The notes below the pieces were generated by a model. It saw nothing but the letters and a program-made list of their open reading frames with translations. It made no database searches and was not told the origin of the DNA. From the NCBI GenBank assembly GCA_003599865.1, contig QZKS01000068.1, positions 1-64,000 of the forward strand: a DNA stretch of 64,000 nt, written 5' to 3'. This document shows, one piece after another, positions 16,112 to 23,247 of this stretch (position 1 is its first letter; each line of letters begins with the position of its first letter). The stretch comes from Desulfobacteraceae bacterium (lineage in GTDB: Bacteria > Desulfobacterota > Desulfobacteria > Desulfobacterales > SURF-7). A program made the translations under genes and the position numbers.

Positions 16112-16908
16112 CCTCAACAAATGGCCGGTATTATGCCGGATGCGACGTCGGGTCCACCACCGGCAAAGCGGTAATTCTAAATGAAACAGGCATCCTGTCC
16201 ACTGCGATCGTCCCTGCCGAAATCGACCCGGAACAGACCGCCCGCAAGGTGCTGGCCAAAGCCTGTGAAAACATCCAGGGGCTTTCCGGAACCGATGACT
16301 TCTCCTTTCTGGTGGGAACCGGATACGGCCGGAACGAAGTCCCCTTTGCCAATGACAATGTATCGGAAATCAGCTGTCATGCCCTGGGGGTTCATTCCTG
16401 CGATCCCTCCATTAAAACCATCGTGGATATCGGCGGACAGGATGTAAAAGGAATCGCCATTGGTGACGACGGCTCGATTCTGGAATTTGCCATGAACGAC
16501 AAGTGTGCGGCCGGCACCGGCCGGTTTCTGGAAATGATGAGCAAGATATTCCGGATGGACCTGGATGCTTTTTCCAGCCTTTCCCTGGAGGCAAAGCATG
16601 CCATCCCGGTCACATCCCAGTGCAGTGTGTTTGCGGAAACCGAGGTGATCAGCCTGCTTTCCAAACGAAAAGCCCCTGCTGAAATCGCTGCCGGGATCCA
16701 GGCCTCGGTTGCCAAAAGAAGTTTTACCCTGCTCAAACGGGTGGGCATCCGGCCCAAACTGACCGTTACCGGCGGATGCTCCAAGAACAAGGGGCTGATC
16801 ATGGCACTTGAAAAAAGACTGCGCATGGATATCACCCCTTTGCCGGTGGACCCCCAGCTCATGGGAGCATTGGGTGCCGCGATTACCGCCCGTAAAAAAG
16901 GGAAATGA
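16108..16908 (+). CDS. HAD/BCR activase ATPase (module 2)
   Basis: A 266-residue ASKHA ATPase of the activase family, starting with GTG (16108) that overlaps the previous stop, behind AGGAGAG. Motifs: AGCDVGSTTGKAV, GTGYGRNEV, DIGGQDVKGI, NDKCAAGTGRFLE and SQCSVFAETEVISL with both cluster cysteines, and TGGCSKNKG near the end. There is only one activase in module 2. It may act as a homodimer, as HgdC-type activases do, whereas module 1 has two different ones. It is the last gene of the tightly coupled run that begins at 5097. Confidence 0.88.
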   Translation: MTSTNGRYYAGCDVGSTTGKAVILNETGILSTAIVPAEIDPEQTARKVLAKACENIQGLSGTDDFSFLVGTGYGRNEVPFANDNVSEISCHALGVHSCDPSIKTIVDIGGQDVKGIAIGDDGSILEFAMNDKCAAGTGRFLEMMSKIFRMDLDAFSSLSLEAKHAIPVTSQCSVFAETEVISLLSKRKAPAEIAAGIQASVAKRSFTLLKRVGIRPKLTVTGGCSKNKGLIMALEKRLRMDITPLPVDPQLMGALGAAITARKKGK

Positions 16909-17070
16909 ACAGACCCTGATCATTGTTACTATTTTCTTGAAATTAAATGATTGATAAGCGATATTCTGTGAGTCGGTTTTACCCCTATGAAAATCTTGTA
17001 TGAAGCAAAAAGATCCGTTTCCGCAACACCCGGTGGAGCGGGAAACAATTTGTCGCCATTCAGCGGGATT

Positions 17071-17739
17071 ATGAACATGCCCTTTAAAATTTCATCCAAC
17101 CTGTCCGAACAGATTGCCGAACACATTACCGACAAGATTATCCGGATGGAAATCAGGCCCGGAGAGCGGATCATGGAAACCGCCATTGCCGATGAGCTTG
17201 CGGTGAGCCGGAGTCCGATCCGGGAAGCCCTCCGCATCCTGGAAAAAAACCGGCTGATTGAACTGACCCCCAGACGCGGCGCACGCGTTACGGAACTGTC
17301 CGAGACCTTCATTGCCCATTTGTGCGATATCCTTGCCGTGCTCCTTGGCCTTACCGCCAACCAGTGCGTGGAAAACGGAAGTGACCTGGACCTGAAAAGC
17401 ATCGATGATGCGGCCGGAGAGAGTGAACGGGCCGTGAGCCGGGACGATGTATATGGATACTATAAGTCCGTATTTGAGTTTGCCATCGCGTGCCTGAAAG
17501 CCACCCGCAACCCGCTGCTGGAACAGATGGTTGAGGAGCTCATGCCCAATGTGCGCAGAATCCTGTATGCATCCTTTTCCACCAAAAAGGAAGAACTGCA
17601 GAAAAATGTTCAGATCCTTTTAACCGGAAACCGGTATGTCCAGGAACGAAACGGCAAAATGGCGGAAAAAACCGTCTGTGACTATGTGCAAAAAGCAAAA
17701 GAATTTGCCTTGAAAAATAAAATATTCTCGAGCCCATGA
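17071..17739 (+). CDS. GntR-family transcriptional regulator (FadR/FCD type)
   Basis: A winged-helix regulator (222 residues from this start). The GntR DNA-binding domain is clear: SEQIAEHITDKII, then RPGERIMETAIADEL and VSRSPIREALRILE with a recognition-helix pattern, followed by RRGARVTEL. The rest is a helical FCD-type effector domain. The start is uncertain: an in-frame ATG at 16987 gives 250 residues without a ribosome site, while ATGs at 17071 and 17077 fit family length. Members usually respond to acyl-CoAs or organic acids and repress nearby catabolic operons. The palindrome at 5036-5053 is the likely target (inference). A four-base overlap couples it to the lipoprotein gene. Confidence 0.85.
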   Translation: MNMPFKISSNLSEQIAEHITDKIIRMEIRPGERIMETAIADELAVSRSPIREALRILEKNRLIELTPRRGARVTELSETFIAHLCDILAVLLGLTANQCVENGSDLDLKSIDDAAGESERAVSRDDVYGYYKSVFEFAIACLKATRNPLLEQMVEELMPNVRRILYASFSTKKEELQKNVQILLTGNRYVQERNGKMAEKTVCDYVQKAKEFALKNKIFSSP

Positions 17740-18167
17740 AAATTTTTTTTGCCAAACATAACAAGCCTTGTTCCCAAAATTTCCTTGCTCCGGCATGTGT
17801 TTTCCTGCTGCTCTTTGCATCCTGCACTTACAGGCCGGTCCCGGACATGGATACCCTGAACCGGAAATGGAATGGAAAACCGTTCAGCGCCCTGGTGGAA
17901 AAACTGGGCTTTCCTCATCATGAGACATCCCATCCGGACGGTGAAAAACAGTATACCTACCGGTATACGCCCAGGCCCGTATTTGACGATATTTTCCGGG
18001 GGGAATTCATGAGCGACATGTCCACCATTCGAATTCAGGAAGATCTGGCACGGGAAGAGCGTTCCAGGTGCCTGCTGGACATTTTTGTCAAGGATGGCAG
18101 GATCATCCATCTGGAGGCGGAAGGGCTGGGCTGCCGGGATATCCGGGATCGACTGGGAGAAGAGTGA
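17736..18167 (+). CDS. Putative lipoprotein, function unknown
   Basis: A 143-residue protein with an N-terminal hydrophobic segment ending in a lipobox (LLFASC, cysteine about residue 30), so it is probably lipid-anchored. The mature part contains a region (about 40-75) with the look of a small SmpA/OmlA-like fold: LVEKLGFPHHET followed by KQYTYRYTP. It overlaps the gntR stop by ATGA and precedes the TRAP binding protein. I do not recognise a specific family. Confidence 0.65.
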   Translation: MKIFFAKHNKPCSQNFLAPACVFLLLFASCTYRPVPDMDTLNRKWNGKPFSALVEKLGFPHHETSHPDGEKQYTYRYTPRPVFDDIFRGEFMSDMSTIRIQEDLAREERSRCLLDIFVKDGRIIHLEAEGLGCRDIRDRLGEE

Positions 18168-18180
18168 AAGGAGCCGCATC

Positions 18181-19224
18181 ATGATTCGTATTGTGCTTGC
18201 CGTCATCACCGTGCTGGCCGGGATGCATTTTTGTTCCCCGGCTCCTGCGGAAACGAAAAACGCCAAAATTGTCCTGAAAATCGCCACACTTGCCCCCAAG
18301 GCATCGGCAAACTCCATGGACCGGTTCCGGGAACTGGTAAGGGAACAGACCAATAACGAGGTTGATTTCAAGGTGTATTATGGCGGCGTCCAGGGAGATG
18401 AAGATGATATGCTCCGCAAGATCCGTTTCGGTCAACTGGATGGTGCGGCTTTCAGCGGTCATGGCCTCGGGAAGATCGTTCCGGAAGTCCGGGTTACGGA
18501 ACTTCCCTATCTGTTCTGGAATTACGGTGAGGTCTCCCATGTTCGGAAAAAGCTGGAAAACACCATGAACCGGTTGTTTGCAGAAAACGGCTTTTTTGTC
18601 ATGGGCTGGGGAGAGGCCGGATTTGTCTATTCCTTTTCCAAGGTTCCGGTCACTTCAATCGAAATCGCCCGGCAGCAGAAATGGTGGCTGTGGGATGATG
18701 ATCCGGTTGCCAAAGCCTTTTATGATGCGCTGGGAATCTCTCCGATCTCCCTGTCCCTCACCGATGTTTTGACCTCTCTGAACACCAGGATGATCGATAC
18801 CGCCGGCATCACCCCGTATGGCGCGGTTGCCTTGCGATGGTACACCCGTTTTCAATACATGAGCGAATATCCGGTCATGAACGCCATTGCCGCCATGGTG
18901 GTCACCCAAAAATCCTGGGAAAAGGTATCCCCTTCCAGCCGGGAAGCCATTGTCCGGATCATTGAGGAGCATTTTAAGGATGCCGGAACCGCTCACCGGA
19001 TTGCCAATGAAAAAAGCATCCAGGTACTCAAGAGTGCCGGTATTTCCGTTGTCCGGGTGGATCTGGACACACCGGAAGCAAAGTTTGTACTGGATGCCTC
19101 CCGCAAAGCCAGAGAGGCTCTTGTGGGCAAACTGTACTCCCGGGAACTGCTGGACCAGACCCTCGCCTATCTTGCGGAATACCGGGCCGAGCATCCGGAC
19201 AGCACCATCATGAAGATTGAATGA
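18181..19224 (+). CDS. TRAP transporter solute-binding protein (DctP type)
   Basis: A 347-residue periplasmic binding protein with a signal peptide (about 1-24, ending in SPAPAE). Family blocks include LKIATLAPKASANSM at the N-terminus, FQYM-type aromatic segments, and LTDVLTSLNTRMIDT, which lies in the substrate-binding half. The start at 18181 has AAGGAG about eight bases upstream. No DctQ or DctM membrane subunit follows, so either these are elsewhere or the protein works as an orphan sensor. Its place behind the regulator suggests uptake or sensing of the acid degraded by the operon. That link is inferred from position. Confidence 0.85.
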   Translation: MIRIVLAVITVLAGMHFCSPAPAETKNAKIVLKIATLAPKASANSMDRFRELVREQTNNEVDFKVYYGGVQGDEDDMLRKIRFGQLDGAAFSGHGLGKIVPEVRVTELPYLFWNYGEVSHVRKKLENTMNRLFAENGFFVMGWGEAGFVYSFSKVPVTSIEIARQQKWWLWDDDPVAKAFYDALGISPISLSLTDVLTSLNTRMIDTAGITPYGAVALRWYTRFQYMSEYPVMNAIAAMVVTQKSWEKVSPSSREAIVRIIEEHFKDAGTAHRIANEKSIQVLKSAGISVVRVDLDTPEAKFVLDASRKAREALVGKLYSRELLDQTLAYLAEYRAEHPDSTIMKIE

Positions 19225-19368
19225 AGCCCCCCTGTTACATCAGGGTCACATTCCTGTTCAAAAAGCACCGAAACTGTGAAAAACATTTCTTGATCCCCAT
19301 ACGCCGGATACCGCACATTTCCCAATAACCGGCTATTATCAAAACGCAATTGGAATATCCACCGGGAC

Positions 19369-19384
19369 TGGCACAGGGCTTGCC
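19369..19384 (+). promoter_or_regulatory. Sigma-54 (-24/-12) promoter
   Basis: TGGCACAGGGCTTGCC matches the sigma-54 consensus TGGCAC-N5-TTGC, with the invariant GG (19370-19371) and GC (19382-19383) separated by exactly ten bases. It lies 85 bases upstream of the small gene at 19469 in a 244-base gap with no other gene. No activator site could be identified. Confidence 0.75.
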
Positions 19385-19468
19385 AGTAGAGCCTGCATTG
19401 TCAATGCCGTTCCATGATTTTGACCGTGATCGGCACAGGATAAAAACAATTAACATCCGGAGAAGGAT

Positions 19469-19762
19469 ATGAGCAAAAAAGGCGTGAAAACAACATCAAA
19501 AACATCCGTATCAGGTCTGTTACTCAAAACCACCATCAGCATACCGGTTTTCGTGACCGGCCTTTTTATTCACACCGGAGAGATCATCCTCCATAAATCC
19601 ATTGATTTTTTAACCGGTGAAAAAAAGCACCGCCCCGCACCGGAAACAACGCCTGAAATCCGCCCGCAGCCGAAAACAAACACAGCCTGCGGAACATTGA
19701 TGGATACGGATACGGTCTTTGGCATGCGGCCCTATGGACCGAAAATTCACATCCGGAAATAA
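19469..19762 (+). CDS. Small unrecognised protein behind sigma-54 promoter
   Basis: A 97-residue protein with one likely membrane segment (about 16-40, LLLKTTISIPVFVTGLFIHTG) and a proline-rich, hydrophilic C-terminal half. A good ribosome site (GGAGAAGG) precedes the ATG. No family is recognised. The strong sigma-54-type promoter upstream supports it being a real, conditionally expressed gene. Confidence 0.6.
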   Translation: MSKKGVKTTSKTSVSGLLLKTTISIPVFVTGLFIHTGEIILHKSIDFLTGEKKHRPAPETTPEIRPQPKTNTACGTLMDTDTVFGMRPYGPKIHIRK

Positions 19763-19772
19763 ATCCTTGGCG

Positions 19773-19802
19773 CCAGGCTGCATGTTCATCCCATCAGCCT
19801 GG
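19773..19802. terminator. Inverted repeat between convergent genes
   Basis: CCAGGCTG (19773-19780) and CAGCCTGG (19795-19802) form an eight-base stem with a 14-base loop between the end of the small + strand gene and the end of the - strand tautomerase gene. There is no T-run, so terminator function is only likely from position. Confidence 0.35.
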
Positions 19803-19820
19803 AAACCATAATGAAATGCG

Positions 19821-20024
19821 TCAGGTGCCGCGCTTTCTTCTGGCTGTAACGGTCTCGCCGCCGATACCCCAATTGTCGGTTTCCACCTCATCAATGACAA
19901 CAACCGTGGTCTGGGGGTTCTTGCCCAGCACTTTCTGAAGCAGTTCCGTAACGCCTTTGATCACTTCCGCTTTCTTTTCCGGTGTTGTGCCATCCCTGGT
20001 TATTTTAATATTCACGTAGGGCAT
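19821..20024 (-). CDS. 4-oxalocrotonate tautomerase family protein
   Basis: A 67-residue tautomerase-superfamily protein, the usual monomer size. After removal of the initiator methionine the N-terminal residue is the catalytic proline (MPYVNIKITRDG). A KKAEVIKGVTELLQKVLGK helix and the VVVIDEVETDNWGIGG block complete the fold. The start at 20024 is fixed by this proline and by an AAGGA site upstream; a longer frame to 20054 would hide the proline. It stands alone at the edge of the accessory island. Confidence 0.88.
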   Translation of the reverse strand: MPYVNIKITRDGTTPEKKAEVIKGVTELLQKVLGKNPQTTVVVIDEVETDNWGIGGETVTARRKRGT

Positions 20025-20114
20025 GGATATTTTTCCTTTCCATTTCCGATCCACCGTTTTTCCGGAGGCTGGGTTTTCGCATATTTCTGTCTCTAAATTG
20101 CATGGTTGGCCATT

Positions 20115-20393
20115 TCATTTTCCAGCTTCGACCAGCGTTCCATTGATGAATTTGTGGATGATGCTTGATACATACGTCTGATAGGGCAGGCCTTCCTTAA
20201 CCGCTTTTCTCTGAAGTTCCAAGAGGTCTCTTTCAGAAATTCGTATATTCAACCGCTTGTCCTTTCGTAAGGTATTGCGGGCATACGCAACCAGCTCTTT
20301 TTTTCTTTTCGAAAGGTTTGTAACAGGGATCCATTCACCTTTCTCGAAGCTGTCGAGAATCTCTTTTTCTTCTTTTGCCAATTTAGTCTTCAT
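20115..20393 (-). CDS. CopG/BrnA-like antitoxin
   Basis: A 92-residue protein with a ribbon-helix-helix DNA-binding domain in its C-terminal half (RLNIRISERDLLELQRKAV, then YQTYVSSIIHKFINGTL). The N-terminal half is charged, as in BrnA- and CopG-type antitoxins. It overlaps the upstream toxin gene by four bases and comes second, the order typical of BrnT-BrnA modules. It should neutralise the toxin and repress its own promoter. Confidence 0.8.
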   Translation of the reverse strand: MKTKLAKEEKEILDSFEKGEWIPVTNLSKRKKELVAYARNTLRKDKRLNIRISERDLLELQRKAVKEGLPYQTYVSSIIHKFINGTLVEAGK

Positions 20394-20668
20394 ATTTTTT
20401 CTCCAAGATATCGTTCTGTTGCCTTCCTGCTTGGGATTATGGTCTTCAGAAATAACTCTTCCTCATTCTCAACATAAGGTACCAGGAAGGCGTATTTGTT
20501 AATAGCGATAACCATGATTCGCTGATTGGGGTATTCCTGCTGGTTTGGATGCAGATAATCGTCTAAAATATCACCCCTTTCAATGAAGAAAACCACATCC
20601 TCAAAACAGATACCCCGTGACACCTTGAGGAACATGCTCTTTTCCGTATTCCAGTTTATGTTTTTCAT
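20390..20668 (-). CDS. BrnT-like toxin
   Basis: A 92-residue protein with a BrnT-like pattern: an N-terminal WNTEKSMFLK segment, ISFEDV-like GICFEDVVFFI, the IMVIAINKYAFLVPYV strand pair and a C-terminal IIPSRKATERYL. BrnT toxins are RelE-fold ribonucleases; the basic KATERY stretch is in the expected active region. It is the first gene of the toxin-antitoxin pair. The two genes sit among foreign-looking, AT-richer DNA, typical of mobile or cassette-borne modules. Confidence 0.78.
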   Translation of the reverse strand: MKNINWNTEKSMFLKVSRGICFEDVVFFIERGDILDDYLHPNQQEYPNQRIMVIAINKYAFLVPYVENEEELFLKTIIPSRKATERYLGEKI

Positions 20669-20860
20669 TTGTATAAAAAATTATCACATTGTGTGCATTC
20701 TGGCAACATTTTACTATTTCCACCTTTTGTGGCCAGAGTAGAAATCAGCCGGAGTGTATTGATAACACCATTTCCATTAATCAGTTGAGCAGGCCTGGCC
20801 CCTTGATAAATTTTGTACAAGGGTTCCCTCAGCCGCCGTCGATGGCTTTGGCTGCTGCTT

Positions 20861-21316
20861 TTACTTTTTTTCTTTCCCACTTATCGAAACAATATTTACC
20901 CGGATAATAACGACAGAGGAAAGCGATAAACCATTAAATTCACTGAATGAGCCCCCATACTGACGAAGAATACATCTAAGTGCTTTGGATTTTTCTTGCT
21001 GTGATTCAATGAATTCCGCTGTTCCGGACCCGACTACACTCTCAAACTTGGCACCCCATTCACAGGGCTTATCCGCCGTAATTATTTCATGCAAGATATC
21101 AAATTCAAAACCGACACGATTATTTTGTTTTATCATTTCGATTTTTTTGCCGTCATTAGCTGAATGGAAATACAGGTGTTTGCCATCGTAGCCGAAATTA
21201 AGCGGCAACACATAGGGCTGACCATTTTCACATAATGCAATACGGCAGACCTTACATCTTGAAATGATATCATCTATTGCTTTTCGATCTGCAATTTCCC
21301 TATCTTTTCTACGCAT
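20861..21316 (-). CDS. Pyridoxamine 5'-phosphate oxidase-related (NimA-like) flavoprotein
   Basis: A 151-residue split-barrel protein of the PPOX/NimA type. It starts MRRKDREI, followed by CRIALCENGQPYVLPLNFGYDGKHLYFH in two pieces that form the FMN-binding strands, and VGFEFD in the core. Proteins like this bind FMN, heme or F420 and act as small reductases; the substrate is unknown. The ATG at 21316 lies only ~35 bases after the inferred 3' splice site of the group II intron, with GGAG upstream. The last ~20 bases overlap a doubtful small frame that was not accepted. Confidence 0.82.
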   Translation of the reverse strand: MRRKDREIADRKAIDDIISRCKVCRIALCENGQPYVLPLNFGYDGKHLYFHSANDGKKIEMIKQNNRVGFEFDILHEIITADKPCEWGAKFESVVGSGTAEFIESQQEKSKALRCILRQYGGSFSEFNGLSLSSVVIIRVNIVSISGKEKK

Positions 21317-21391
21317 CTCGCTCCATTACAGCCAACGCTGCTAATCAGCCGATTGGGTAGATGTGCCAGTCACTTGGCACACCCCCCGTTA

Positions 21392-21424
21392 GAACCCATC
21401 GTGCCCAATTAAGGCAATAGGCTC
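21392..21424 (-). ncRNA. Group II intron domain V
   Basis: A 33-base hairpin lies just after the maturase stop. The stem starts GAGCC, the tetraloop is TTAA, and the returning strand carries a two-base bulge before TGGGTTC. The AGC triad (bases 2-4) is the catalytic metal-binding element of group II ribozymes. Confidence 0.75.
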
Positions 21425-21457
21425 AAGACAGAATCACTCTCACTTAGCATAACGGTT

Positions 21458-22774
21458 TCAAAACAAGCTATGGCATACTCGTGCCTTTGGAGGCGGATAC
21501 TTTTTCATAAACAGATTGAACTTATCCCAACTAAACGATCGACGCTGGCTTCGCCGATTAATCCACTTGAAAAATATATGGATTGAGTGGCTACAAAATG
21601 TACTCACTCTTTTCGTGTTAAAGGATACTCCGTAATACTGGATGTGTCCTGCCAGCTTGATACGAAAGCGCTTCCAGATTTCCTCTAGTTTATATTGGTT
21701 CCTCATTTCACGGCACCAATCATTCACTTTCTTGAGTTTCGATCTATACCGTTTCCCTATCGTTTTCACTTTCGGGATTACCTGACCAGCCTTGCTGCAA
21801 CCAAGGTACAAGGTGAATCCAAGAAAGTCGAAAGCACCCTGTTTGCTGCCATTGCTCGCCTCTATGCTTGAGAATGGAACAAGTTTGGTCTTCTCTTCAT
21901 TCAGCCTTAGACCGTACTTAGAAAGCCGTTTACCAAGGACCTGCCTTATTCGTTTTGTATCATTGTCGTATTGGCAGCATATCACGAAGTCATCACAATA
22001 CCGGAACATTTCGACTTGTCCCCGGCAGTGCGCTTTCACGATATTCTCGAACCAGTCGTCTATCACGTAGTGTGCAAAAATGTTTGCCAAGACCGGGCTG
22101 CACGGGCTACCTTGGGGTACGCCTTCATCGCTGATGGTTAGTTCCCCTTCCGCGAGCACTCCTGCCTTAAACATGCGGATAAGGTATCGTATAAATGTTT
22201 CATCCTTTATCCTTTTGCGCAGGATAATCTCTAACTGTTTATGATCGATCGTCCCAAAGAAATTTGCCAAGTCCACATCAATCACTGTTCGGACGTCGTT
22301 ACGGTATAGATAATCCCTCAGGGCACTGATTGCATCGTGGCATCCCAATCCCGGTCTGAATCCATAGGAACGTTTCAGGAATACCGGTTCATAAATGCTT
22401 TCAAGTATCTTTTGAGTCATCTTTTGTACGATCTTATCTTCTAAATTACCAATGCCCAATGGCCTTTTAGCTCCGGGTTTTCCCTCTTTTGGGATCAACA
22501 CCTGACGTACCGGTCCCGGAATATAGGCCATTCTTTTCATTCTGGCAATTAGATCAAGAAGATTTGGTCCCAGCTTCTCTCTGTAGGCTTCCTTTGTTAT
22601 CCCATCCGCTCCAACAGCCTTCCTCCCATCCAGCTCGTTGAAGCAGCCGGCGAGGGACTCCAGATTATAAAGGTGCATCAGATTGCTAAATTCTTTCTGA
22701 TGGTCCTTCGCCGATAGCCAGGCTATTCTTTTCAATTTCGTTTCCGTCGTTAATCGAGAATCCGTTGTTCCCAT
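21458..22774 (-). CDS. ltrA: Group II intron reverse transcriptase/maturase
   Basis: A 438-residue intron-encoded protein. RT blocks are in order: LIPKEGKPGAKRPLGIGNLEDKI split over RT2, YGFRPGLGCHDAI, VIDVDLANFFGTIDH (RT3), GVPQGSPCSPVLANI (RT4) and FRYCDDFVI (RT5). The active-site motif is YCDD rather than the common YADD; both aspartates are present. A maturase X domain follows (KLAGHIQYYGVSFNT), and there is no HNH endonuclease domain, so mobility would use endonuclease-independent target entry. The start has AAGGAAA upstream. The ORF appears intact. Confidence 0.9.
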   Translation of the reverse strand: MGTTDSRLTTETKLKRIAWLSAKDHQKEFSNLMHLYNLESLAGCFNELDGRKAVGADGITKEAYREKLGPNLLDLIARMKRMAYIPGPVRQVLIPKEGKPGAKRPLGIGNLEDKIVQKMTQKILESIYEPVFLKRSYGFRPGLGCHDAISALRDYLYRNDVRTVIDVDLANFFGTIDHKQLEIILRKRIKDETFIRYLIRMFKAGVLAEGELTISDEGVPQGSPCSPVLANIFAHYVIDDWFENIVKAHCRGQVEMFRYCDDFVICCQYDNDTKRIRQVLGKRLSKYGLRLNEEKTKLVPFSSIEASNGSKQGAFDFLGFTLYLGCSKAGQVIPKVKTIGKRYRSKLKKVNDWCREMRNQYKLEEIWKRFRIKLAGHIQYYGVSFNTKRVSTFCSHSIHIFFKWINRRSQRRSFSWDKFNLFMKKYPPPKARVCHSLF

Positions 22775-23247
22775 GACGTTTCCTTGTCCAGATTGATTCT
22801 ACCCCGGGTCCTTCCCTCCACGAGCGTTACCCCGCTTCGACGGTACTATGACCCATCTGACCTCCTAAGGATCATCTCAATCTCCTCGCTTTTACACTTG
22901 TTGATTGATACTTTCTTCCTTGAAAGAATCCTTAGGATCTCCCACGTTTATAAAATAGCTTTGTTTACATGCCGAGCTCTACGATCCCGGAGGTGTTAGA
23001 ACGTTCTCCCCATTCAGCGTCGGTTCTAATGTTGCCTTCTGGTGCCGCGAAACCATCGGCCGCCTCGCATGACAAAATTAACGGGATTCAATCGCTTCAA
23101 CATATGTTTTCGGCCTGCAAACTCTCTGTCTACGCTTTACAATGGCTGTTACCAGACATTGCACAAGACTCGATAATCGATGTGTCGGGTCAACACTTTC
23201 GATGCAGTCACTCTCAGATGCCAGCTATTCTACACTTCGTGGCGCAC

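Larger units (their letters stand above)
21352..23247 (-). mobile_element. Group II intron, complete (about 1.9 kb)
   Basis: On the minus strand the element starts with GTGCGCC at 23247, the group II 5' consensus. It encodes a maturase (22774-21458). It ends with a 33-base domain V hairpin at 21424-21392: GAGCCTATTGCC, a TTAA loop, then the strand with a CGA bulge and GGGTTC. Domain VI is a hairpin (TGTGCCA / TGGCACA), and the 3' end ...CTACCCAAT is at 21352. The catalytic AGC triad and bulge of domain V are intact. About 450 bases between the 5' end and the maturase hold domains I-IV. The flanks read as one gene when joined, so the boundaries are fixed to within a few bases. Confidence 0.85.

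Noticed and set aside
20668-20861. A second attC-like site between the flavoprotein and toxin genes
   Set aside because: A short CAGCC/GGCTG stem is present, but no paired AAC/GTT ends or extrahelical base could be found.
20665-20880. 71-codon minus-strand frame between the flavoprotein and the toxin gene
   Set aside because: It overlaps the flavoprotein end, is arginine-rich without any recognisable pattern, and has no ribosome site. It was left as non-coding.
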